Assembly: GCA_938018045.1 (NCBI GenBank) | Contig: CALIIP010000140.1 | Span: 1 to 5,283 of the forward strand | DNA: 5,283 bases | Origin: an uncultured Flavobacteriaceae bacterium | Lineage (GTDB): Bacteria; Bacteroidota; Bacteroidia; Flavobacteriales; Flavobacteriaceae | Reading direction: 5' to 3' | In this document: one piece after another, positions 1 through 5,149 of the stretch | Layout of the letters: each line of letters begins with the position of its first letter | How positions within the stretch are numbered: position 1 is the stretch's first letter | Notes under the pieces: model-generated | Seen by the model: the letters and a program-made list of their open reading frames with translations, nothing else | Databases searched by the model: none | What the model was told of the DNA's origin: nothing | Position numbers and translations under genes: made by a program

Positions 1-23
1 AAATCATTAATAATCAGGTCAGA

Positions 24-281
24 ATGTTAGAAAATCCAAAAGTAAATATCAAAATTAAATTAGCTGCATTGTGGGCTTCAGTAATCTTCTGTTATTTATA
101 CGGAGATTACTTTGAACTATACACACCAGGCAAAATAAATGGCTTAATTACGGGTGAAAATGTTTTAGACAGTCCTACGAAATTATTAATAGCGTCAATC
201 ATTTTGGCAATTCCATCGGTAATGGTAGCCGTATCAGTTCTTATTAAACCAAAAATAAACCGAATTAACGCAAAAGGGTAA
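24..281 (+). CDS. DUF6326-like small membrane protein, probably C-terminally truncated
   Basis: An 85-residue protein with two hydrophobic segments, at about residues 13-33 and 51-74, joined by a loop carrying a GDYFELYTPG stretch. This loop and the following helix resemble the N-terminal half of DUF6326-type membrane proteins, which as I recall are around 140 residues with four helices; this is recognised from memory, not by a search. Here the reading frame ends soon after helix two, with a short unrelated tail (INAKG), and I find no continuation of the missing helices in another frame downstream. The gene is therefore probably cut short by recombination near position 262-281. The ATG at 24 is the only sensible start in view. 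Function is unknown. It could still be expressed as a short inner-membrane protein. Confidence 0.7.
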   Translation: MLENPKVNIKIKLAALWASVIFCYLYGDYFELYTPGKINGLITGENVLDSPTKLLIASIILAIPSVMVAVSVLIKPKINRINAKG

Positions 282-356
282 CAAAAAAGATGACAATAAA
301 TCTTAAAATTTTAGAAATCAAAAGTAGCGAACAACACATATACTTAAAATAAACCT

Positions 357-1046
357 TTGAAAAACAGAATGTTAATAGTCTTAATTGTAATTCTTACAAC
401 CAATTCTTGCGGAATATTTAAGACGCATCATAAGAATAAACTGATAAATTTTGAGAATAGCTGGATCCCGAAAAACACTTTAAAACTAGATGGTTACTAT
501 TTTGCCGAATTAGAGCGTGATGCAATTAAAGGTTATGACAAAATAGAGGGAACAAAAATAAAATATCTATCTGTCTTTTTTATTTACGAAGATGGTTTTA
601 TGGTTAATATTCGTGGAATTGAAGGACCTACAACTTATTCTTGTGCTAAAAAAGAATCTTACGAAAACACTTATGAAAGTGCGCATAGAACTATTGAATT
701 AATGCTTGACTCACAAAATTCTGAAATAAAAAGAACTAAACGAATGTGTGGCTTTAAACCAAACGACATTGGAAATAAAGGTTTGGTGAAAGTTAATGAC
801 GGTAGTATTAAAATGCAATTTTACAGCATTGAAATGCAAAACCCAAACAAAGATTCTTTCAATTCAGCTTATTTATACGAATTAAATGGAACAATAAAAT
901 CTGACTCCAGTTTTGTAATAAAAAATGAAACCGAATTTAGGACTAAGGAAGCAATAACTAAAAATACGTTGTTTCGATTTAAACAAACTAAACAGAAACC
1001 GAATGTTGAAAATTACTTTAAAAAGAATAGAAATCGATTTAAATAA
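357..1046 (+). CDS. Hypothetical lipoprotein, unrecognised family
   Basis: A 229-residue protein I do not recognise. The first 18 residues form a short signal peptide: a positively charged start (MKNR), a hydrophobic core (LIVLIVIL), then TNSC with a candidate lipidated cysteine at 18. The lipobox is weak, since Asn and Thr are less usual before the cysteine, but the overall form fits a Bacteroidota lipoprotein. The mature part is hydrophilic and Lys/Asn/Glu-rich, with no transmembrane segment and no catalytic motif I can name. The start is TTG at 357: the next start, ATG at 369, would remove the charged N-region, and an in-frame stop at 345-347 rules out anything further upstream. Its stop lies 8 bases before repeat copy A, so it is the gene of the first visible gene-plus-repeat unit. 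Probably periplasmic or outer-membrane attached. Confidence 0.75.
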   Translation: MKNRMLIVLIVILTTNSCGIFKTHHKNKLINFENSWIPKNTLKLDGYYFAELERDAIKGYDKIEGTKIKYLSVFFIYEDGFMVNIRGIEGPTTYSCAKKESYENTYESAHRTIELMLDSQNSEIKRTKRMCGFKPNDIGNKGLVKVNDGSIKMQFYSIEMQNPNKDSFNSAYLYELNGTIKSDSSFVIKNETEFRTKEAITKNTLFRFKQTKQKPNVENYFKKNRNRFK

Positions 1047-1054
1047 CTACTTAC

Positions 1055-1180
1055 AACAACGTGTGTAATTAATTACTCTTTTGTGTGCACTCGAAAAATC
1101 CTACGGATTTACCTCTGATTAGTTTTCTTTTGCTAATTTAGACCTAGCCAACGTAATTAACCATTCACGAACACGTTGTT
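1055..1180 (+). repeat. Intergenic cassette-type repeat, copy A (best preserved)
   Basis: A 126-bp element between the lipoprotein stop and the hydrolase start. Its ends are a perfect 10-bp inverted repeat, AACAACGTGT at 1055-1064 and ACACGTTGTT at 1171-1180. An inner 8-bp pair, TTAATTAC (1069-1076) with GTAATTAA (1153-1160), is separated from the outer pair by 4 bases on the left and 10 on the right, giving an asymmetric bulge. The interior holds a small hairpin, AAATCC-TAC-GGATTT (1096-1110), and the conserved core GTTTTCTTTT (1122-1131) followed by GCTAA. The same interior recurs in copies B and C. The downstream ATG is 19 bases past the right end. Role unknown: candidate recombination site, non-autonomous mobile repeat or structured RNA. 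Confidence 0.85.
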
Positions 1181-1199
1181 TACAATCAAAAAAAAGTAA

Positions 1200-2873
1200 A
1201 TGAAACAAAATTTAGCATTAATATTCATTGTATGTCTTGCCCAACTGATTTGCGGATGTTCTGAGTCGGAAAAGACAACGATTACTGAAATAACAGCAAC
1301 AAAAATTGAACTAAAAGACAACTGGTACTACCTTAATGGAGAAAAGTTTTTTATTAAAGCAATAGGTTACGAAATAGGTGCACGTCCAGGACAACATCCT
1401 TATGAAGATAAAAAGAAAGATCATTTGGAGTTAATGAAATTTGATCTCGAGAACATTAAAAAAGGTGGTTATAATACGATAAGAACTTGGAGTCAATATT
1501 CTGAAGCACAGTTAAAACTTGTACAAGAATCAGGTTTAAAACTAATTATGGGTTTAGAAGTTAATCCAGAAGAAGATTATAGTGATCCTAAATTTATAAA
1601 TCATTGCAAGACACAGCTTGAAAATATATTGAAATATGCACCAAAATATGATTGCATAATTACGTATCTAGTTATCAATGAACCCCAAACAGATCACATT
1701 CATAAGGTTTCAGCCAGGGCATTTAAAGACTTGATGAAAATGATGATAGATATGATTCATGTGAATCATCCAAATGTTCCAGTAACACTTTCTGCAAATG
1801 CCATGATTAGTGATTATATGGACGAAAGTATGTATGATGTATACGCTTACAATTGTTATGGCTACAATGAAGGGCAAACTGCAACAATGGGATTTAGAGA
1901 TTATATTAAAGGTTTAAATGAATTAAACGGATTAGATAAACCATTTATAATTACTGAATTTGGACATTCAGTATCACCAAAAGGAGGTTTTGGAAGTTTT
2001 GGTTCACGAACCTTAAAACAACAAAGTGACGGACTTATATCAAATTACCGAGATCTTATTGATGCTGGAGCTTTAGGCATGTGTCCATTTTATTATGCAG
2101 ATGGTTGGTGGAAAGGAGGCGAAAAAAGCATCCATAATAAAGAGCAACCTGAAGAATGGTTTGGCTTTTGGGGTTATAAAGATGTAAACGACAAATATGG
2201 CTCACCACGCCCAGTTTGGTTTGCCATGCGTGATTATATGAAAGGGCTCATTATAAGCCCTAAAAACAAAACAGTACACACCAATACAACTATACCTTTA
2301 GAGTTTTATAATGATAAAAGTATTAAAAAAGTGGTTGTAAAATCACGTGATGAAATTATCTATTCTAAAAAAATAACTAACGAAGGTTATTTTACAGATC
2401 AATTAACAATTAATCCAGTTGATATAGAAGCAATGGAGCTTGCTTTTGAGTTTTTTGATAGTGAAGGTAACATTGTCAAAAACGAATCTATTATAATTCT
2501 GGCTTCTAAAACAGCTATTGAATTGCCAAAATTAACTATAGAAGTCACACCTGAAAAAGATTTAAACAACATAAAAGTTGGAAGCATTAAAACAAAAATA
2601 GAAACCAATGAAAATTTCAAACTGATTGGTGATTTAATAGTTAGCTATAATACACATCTTGGATGGGACGTAGGTCCACAGGTATCTGTTTCTCTTAATG
2701 ATCAAATGGATAAAACAGTAATTACTTCTGAAAATTTCTTTAATATTCCTGATAATTGCTGGGTTGTAAATGCATCTGCTGGAATATCTGTTAGGTATGG
2801 AAAATTCACCTTTAAAATTCATGATCAAAAAATAATTTACAGAGGTGATTGGGCTAAGGAAATCAGTCGTTAG
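1200..2873 (+). CDS. Lipoprotein glycoside hydrolase, clan GH-A TIM barrel (GH2-C/GH5/GH72-like)
   Basis: A 557-residue secreted lipoprotein. Residues 1-20 are a signal peptide ending in ICGC, with Cys20 the likely lipidated residue; the acidic SESE that follows resembles the signals that send Bacteroidota lipoproteins to the cell surface (inference). Residues about 43-352 form a TIM barrel of the retaining clan GH-A. It opens with a FFIKAIGYE strand and NTIRTW, has the acid/base glutamate in VINEPQ (Glu161) and the nucleophile in ITEFG (Glu253). Residues about 355-436 and 440-557 look like two beta-sandwich domains. The barrel resembles the GH2 TIM domain, GH5 and GH72 without matching one clearly, so the substrate, perhaps a beta-glucan or mannan, is uncertain. 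No SusC/SusD or other polysaccharide-utilisation partner is adjacent; the gene stands alone between repeats A and B. ATG at 1200 fits the signal peptide. Confidence 0.85.
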   Translation: MKQNLALIFIVCLAQLICGCSESEKTTITEITATKIELKDNWYYLNGEKFFIKAIGYEIGARPGQHPYEDKKKDHLELMKFDLENIKKGGYNTIRTWSQYSEAQLKLVQESGLKLIMGLEVNPEEDYSDPKFINHCKTQLENILKYAPKYDCIITYLVINEPQTDHIHKVSARAFKDLMKMMIDMIHVNHPNVPVTLSANAMISDYMDESMYDVYAYNCYGYNEGQTATMGFRDYIKGLNELNGLDKPFIITEFGHSVSPKGGFGSFGSRTLKQQSDGLISNYRDLIDAGALGMCPFYYADGWWKGGEKSIHNKEQPEEWFGFWGYKDVNDKYGSPRPVWFAMRDYMKGLIISPKNKTVHTNTTIPLEFYNDKSIKKVVVKSRDEIIYSKKITNEGYFTDQLTINPVDIEAMELAFEFFDSEGNIVKNESIIILASKTAIELPKLTIEVTPEKDLNNIKVGSIKTKIETNENFKLIGDLIVSYNTHLGWDVGPQVSVSLNDQMDKTVITSENFFNIPDNCWVVNASAGISVRYGKFTFKIHDQKIIYRGDWAKEISR

Positions 2874-2884
2874 TAGAACAGTAC

Positions 2885-3011
2885 ACAACACCGTATCTAA
2901 TTAATTATTGGTTTTTGTGTACAGCGAAAATCCTACAGATTTTGCTCTAGTTCGTTTTCTTTTACTAGCTTAGTTATAGTCAACGCTACTAAACTTAAAT
3001 GAACACAACGT
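2885..3011 (+). repeat. Intergenic cassette-type repeat, copy B (right end degenerate)
   Basis: About 127 bp between the hydrolase and the SseB-family gene. The left end ACAACACCGTAT starts 11 bases after the hydrolase stop. The interior matches copy A closely: TTTTTGTGTACA, the hairpin AAAATC-CTACA-GATTTT (2927-2943), then GTTTTCTTTT (2954-2963) within a CTAGT...ACTAG stem and CTTAG, followed by TCAAC. The right end reads GAACACAACGT and no longer pairs with the left end. Instead ACACAAC occurs in direct orientation at 2883-2889 and 3003-3009. The interior leaves no doubt that it belongs to the family; the exact right boundary is uncertain. Confidence 0.8.
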
Positions 3012-3029
3012 AACACATTTGAAAAAACT

Positions 3030-3827
3030 ATGGGAATATTTGACAAACTTTTCGGGTCTAAAAATAAACAGTCAAAAATCGAAAATGAAAAGCCAATTAA
3101 TGACAAATTAATTCATCTTTTAGAAATCTATGGAAAAGACCTAAGTCAAGAAAATTATCAAAACGCTTTTAATGAAATAGTAAACGGAAATTCTATACTA
3201 ATACTTCCTTCAGTTAATGACGGAGAAGATAAAGATGAATGGAAAACATTAAAAAAAGGCACAACATTAAAATTAACTTCCGTATTTAATCAAGATGGTT
3301 TAACAGTTCTAGGTGCGTTCACATCCCCCAAAAAACTTTTGGAATGGTCAAAAGAAGAAACGGAATATACAGCTATGAACGCTAAAGATGCGATTGATTT
3401 TTGCCAAACTCACGGAATTGACCGAATTGTTATTGATACTGATTTGCCAACAATGTTTGTTCTAGAGAGAAATAAGGAAAATATAAAAACTGAAACAATT
3501 CAAGAAGAAACAGAGGTGCAAGTTGGAACACCTATGAAACCAATTTTTGGAAAACACTTAAAAAAATTTCAACAGAATTTCGCAAAAGTTAATGTGATTA
3601 AAGAAGTTTATCAATATGTAATGATAAGAAACAACGAAAGTATTTTGGTACTTGGTTTTTTGCTTGACACATATTCAGATAATTCGAGAACAGCTTGTAT
3701 TCATACACTACAAAATTCGATGGAAGGTGAAAGTCTAGAATTACCTTTAGAAATGTTTATGTTAGAAGATAAAGATTGGTTACAAACAGTTAAAGAAATT
3801 GAAAACTCTTTAATATACAAGCGATAA
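3030..3827 (+). CDS. SseB-family protein
   Basis: A 265-residue soluble protein with the two-part layout of SseB-family proteins (named after the Salmonella type III secretion enhancer SseB). Residues 1-11 (MGIFDKLFGSK) are a short amphipathic leader. Residues about 27-147 are the N-terminal SseB domain, with ILILPSV, then LTVLGAFTSPKKLLEWSK near 91-108 and the strand IDRIVIDTDLP near 130-140. A charged linker (about 148-167) leads to a C-terminal domain (about 170-263). Family members outside secretion loci are widespread and of unknown function; no secretion genes are nearby, so the name says nothing about virulence here. The gene sits alone between repeat copy B and half copy D and converges on the Lrp gene with only 28 bases between the stops. 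I am fairly confident of the family and make no claim on function. Confidence 0.8.
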   Translation: MGIFDKLFGSKNKQSKIENEKPINDKLIHLLEIYGKDLSQENYQNAFNEIVNGNSILILPSVNDGEDKDEWKTLKKGTTLKLTSVFNQDGLTVLGAFTSPKKLLEWSKEETEYTAMNAKDAIDFCQTHGIDRIVIDTDLPTMFVLERNKENIKTETIQEETEVQVGTPMKPIFGKHLKKFQQNFAKVNVIKEVYQYVMIRNNESILVLGFLLDTYSDNSRTACIHTLQNSMEGESLELPLEMFMLEDKDWLQTVKEIENSLIYKR

Positions 3828-3833
3828 AACGTA

Positions 3834-3859
3834 TTACAACAACGTGTGTAATGAATTAC
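3834..3859 (+). repeat. Truncated left end of the cassette-type repeat, copy D
   Basis: Seven bases after the SseB gene stop, 19 bases (3834-3852) are identical to the left end of copy A (1051-1069). After one mismatch the match continues through AATTAC (3854-3859). The rest of the repeat (core and right arm) is missing: the sequence becomes the 3' end of the Lrp gene, whose stop codon (3856-3858 on the plus strand) lies inside the matching stretch. The left end here also forms its own palindrome, GTGTAAT-GA-ATTACAC (3846-3861). Confidence 0.75.
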
Positions 3860-4266
3860 ACTTCTAAAATAATACGTGTTTTAGAAGCACCATACTCTGA
3901 TATTTTTTCAAGAAAGGAAATAAGATGTCTATTGTTTCTAAAATAACCTAAAAGGCATAAGCAATCATCACCCGTAATTCTATCACAACTTTGCACTTCT
4001 TCCATTGCTCGTATTTGTTTTTGAGCATCAGATGTTCCTTTTGGTCCTTGGTGCATTACTAATGTTATATATGCTTTAGTCTCAATCCCTAATTTTTCAT
4101 GATTCACTTTTAAAGCATAGCCTTCTATTATGCCTTCTTCTTCCATTTGCCTAACACGTTTACCTATGGCAGGAGCAGATAACCCAACTTCTTTTCCAAT
4201 ATTAGCGAAGCTTTCTCTGGCATTAATTTTTAGCATTTCAAGTATCTTCTTATCTAATACATCCAT
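3856..4266 (-). CDS. Lrp/AsnC family transcriptional regulator
   Basis: A 136-residue regulator with the standard two-domain layout. Residues 1-50 are the AsnC-type winged helix-turn-helix: the opening LDKKILEMLKINAR, then SFANIGKEVGLSAPAIGKRVRQMEEEGII, with the recognition helix near 31-42. Residues about 62-136 form the RAM ligand-binding and oligomerisation domain, including VQSCDRITGDDCLCLLGYF (91-109), where Gly99 and Asp100 match the conserved turn that binds small effectors such as amino acids. It is slightly shorter than the usual 150 or so residues but looks complete. It is divergent from the GNAT acetyltransferase gene, with 169 bases between the starts, and convergent with the SseB-family gene. 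Autoregulation and control of the acetyltransferase are likely from layout and from the palindromes in the shared region; the effector cannot be inferred. Confidence 0.92.
   Translation of the reverse strand: MDVLDKKILEMLKINARESFANIGKEVGLSAPAIGKRVRQMEEEGIIEGYALKVNHEKLGIETKAYITLVMHQGPKGTSDAQKQIRAMEEVQSCDRITGDDCLCLLGYFRNNRHLISFLEKISEYGASKTRIILEV
3861..3887. terminator. Possible bidirectional stem-loop at the convergent junction
   Basis: CTTCTAAAA (3861-3869) and TTTTAGAAG (3879-3887) form a perfect 9-bp inverted repeat with a 9-base loop. It lies in the last codons of the Lrp gene and directly abuts the palindrome of repeat copy D. The convergent position suggests termination for both genes, but the stem is AT-rich and no clear T-tract follows it on either strand, so it may be a chance feature of the coding sequence. 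Confidence 0.3.
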
Positions 4267-4269
4267 TTG

Positions 4270-4336
4270 TAATCAAAATTTTATTGTTAATTATTCGATA
4301 TAATCGAATGTAAATATATAAAAACAGTTTTGATTA
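4270..4336. promoter_or_regulatory. Nested inverted repeats: candidate operator for the Lrp regulator
   Basis: Upstream of the Lrp gene a perfect 17-base palindrome, ATTCGAT-ATA-ATCGAAT (4293-4309), is framed by a second perfect 9-bp inverted repeat, TAATCAAAA (4270-4278) and TTTTGATTA (4328-4336). Their centres nearly coincide, at about 4301 and 4303. The near arm ends 3 bases before the Lrp start codon. Lrp/AsnC proteins are dimers that assemble into octamers and often contact several spaced sites, so this arrangement suits autoregulation. A related TTGATTTTAAA near 4376 could be a further half site towards the acetyltransferase gene. Confidence 0.5.
4311..4318 (-). promoter_or_regulatory. 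Possible -7 element of the Lrp gene promoter
   Basis: Read on the minus strand these bases are TATATTTA, seven of eight matches to the Bacteroidota -7 consensus TAnnTTTG. No TTTG box lies at the usual distance upstream. If real, transcription would begin inside or beside the 17-base palindrome, so a bound regulator would block it. Confidence 0.25.
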
Positions 4337-4362
4337 TAAAGTAAAAATAAGATATTACACTC

Positions 4363-4370
4363 TATATTTG
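4363..4370 (+). promoter_or_regulatory. Bacteroidota-type -7 element upstream of the acetyltransferase gene
   Basis: TATATTTG is an exact match to the consensus TAnnTTTG and lies 65 bases before the ATG of the GNAT gene, implying a leader of somewhat under 60 bases. The nearest upstream TTTG (4329-4332, within the right arm of the nested repeats) is 30 bases away, longer than the usual spacing of about 19-21, so the -33 box is poor. That may point to dependence on an activator. Confidence 0.4.
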
Positions 4371-4435
4371 TTGTATTGATTTTAAAAACAGAATAGTTAC
4401 CAAATTTAATTATTCAAATAGAAAAAAGATAAATA

Positions 4436-4951
4436 ATGATTAAAATAGAAATAGCTAAAGAAGCAGACACAGTCGTTTTGGCACTTTTAGGAAGAGTAAC
4501 ATGGGCTGAATCTCATGGTCATTATATAGATGATAAAAGCAATCTATTAAAATACCTAAACAATAATTTTTCAGTTTCTAAAACGAAAGAAGACATAAAT
4601 AACCCTAAAAACCTTTTCTATATTGTTTATGTTGATGATTTACCGGTTGGTTATGCAAAACTAGTAGTAAACGAAAAACAAGAAAGTGTAGCCTCTCAAA
4701 ACAATTGTCGCCTTGAAAGGATCTTCATTCAAAATGAATTTATACCATTAAAAATTGGACAACAACTTTTAACTTTTGTTGAAGAGAAAGCTAAAGCATT
4801 ACAATTAGATACCATGTGGCTTTCTGTTTACATAAAAAACATTAGAGCCATTAGATTCTATGAAAGAAATGAGTTTAAAAACGTTGGAGAATTAAATTTT
4901 CTTGTCAGTGGAAAAGCATATGAAAATATAATTTTCTCGAAAAAAATATAA
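4436..4951 (+). CDS. GNAT family N-acetyltransferase
   Basis: A 171-residue cytoplasmic acetyltransferase of the GNAT fold. Visible motifs in order: the beta-strand NLFYIVYVDDLPVGYAKL (59-76); CRLERIFIQNEF (91-102), leading into the acetyl-CoA pyrophosphate loop PLKIGQQLL (104-112); and the C-terminal strand and helix MWLSVYIKNIRAIRFYERNEF (127-147), the usual N-x-x-A-x-x-FYE signature. The loop is degenerate: Gly108 is present, but the leading Arg/Gln and the last Gly/Ala of the Q/RxxGxG/A consensus are Leu and Gln. Substrate is unknown; relatives acetylate small amines, ribosomal proteins or polyamines. It is divergent from the Lrp gene, which probably regulates it, and is followed after 46 bases by repeat copy C. 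ATG at 4436 gives the expected N-terminal beta-strand (IKIEIAKE). Confidence 0.88.
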   Translation: MIKIEIAKEADTVVLALLGRVTWAESHGHYIDDKSNLLKYLNNNFSVSKTKEDINNPKNLFYIVYVDDLPVGYAKLVVNEKQESVASQNNCRLERIFIQNEFIPLKIGQQLLTFVEEKAKALQLDTMWLSVYIKNIRAIRFYERNEFKNVGELNFLVSGKAYENIIFSKKI

Positions 4952-4997
4952 GAATTGATTTATAAAAATCTAGGAATAGAAGAGAAAACTACTGATA

Positions 4998-5126
4998 ACA
5001 ATGCGCATAGTTAATAGCTCCTTCTGTATGTACTCCAATAATCCTAGCGAATTTTCCTCTGCTTCGTTTTCTTTTACTAATTTAGTTGCTAATCAACATA
5101 ACAAACTCCGTACACGAACTCATTGG
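4998..5126 (+). repeat. Intergenic cassette-type repeat, copy C (diverged ends, conserved core)
   Basis: About 129 bp between the acetyltransferase and the last gene. The left end ACAATGCGC and right end CATTGG keep a 5-bp inverted pair, CAATG (4999-5003) with CATTG (5121-5125), where copy A has CAACG with CGTTG. Both members of one base pair have changed together. Shared with copy A next to the right end is CACGAAC (5113-5119). The interior carries AATCCTAGCGAATTTTCCTCT, broken here into its parts AATCCTAGCG and ATTTTCCTCT, then TTCGTTTTCTTTTACTAA with the core at 5066-5075 and TTTAG, followed by TCAAC. It starts farther (46 bases) from the upstream stop than the other copies do. The next ATG is 23 bases downstream. 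Confidence 0.8.
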
Positions 5127-5149
5127 CATACATTAAAAAACTACTTTGA

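Noticed and set aside
1055..1180. Classical integron attC site
   Set aside because: The ends do not match RYYYAAC and GTTRRRY, and no integron integrase lies in the window. Only the general layout is similar.
1051..1185. TTACAA direct repeat at both edges of copy A, as a target-site duplication of a MITE
   Set aside because: The left TTACAA overlaps the inverted end and is shared by half copy D (3834-3839), so it looks like part of the repeat rather than duplicated target DNA. Copies B and C show no comparable duplication.
2399..2891. Minus-strand open frames at 2399-2620 and 2634-2891
   Set aside because: They lie opposite the well-supported hydrolase gene, have no recognisable domain and look like shadows of its coding sequence.
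3030..3827. SseB-family gene as part of a type III secretion system
   Set aside because: No secretion apparatus gene is nearby, and the family is widespread outside such systems.
3856..4266. Lrp gene truncated by the half repeat
   Set aside because: At 136 residues it is somewhat short, but the RAM domain runs through its final strand (TRIILEV), so the protein looks complete.
1047..5149. CRISPR array
   Set aside because: The repeats are about 125-130 bp, imperfect and separated by whole genes, with no short regular spacers and no cas genes.
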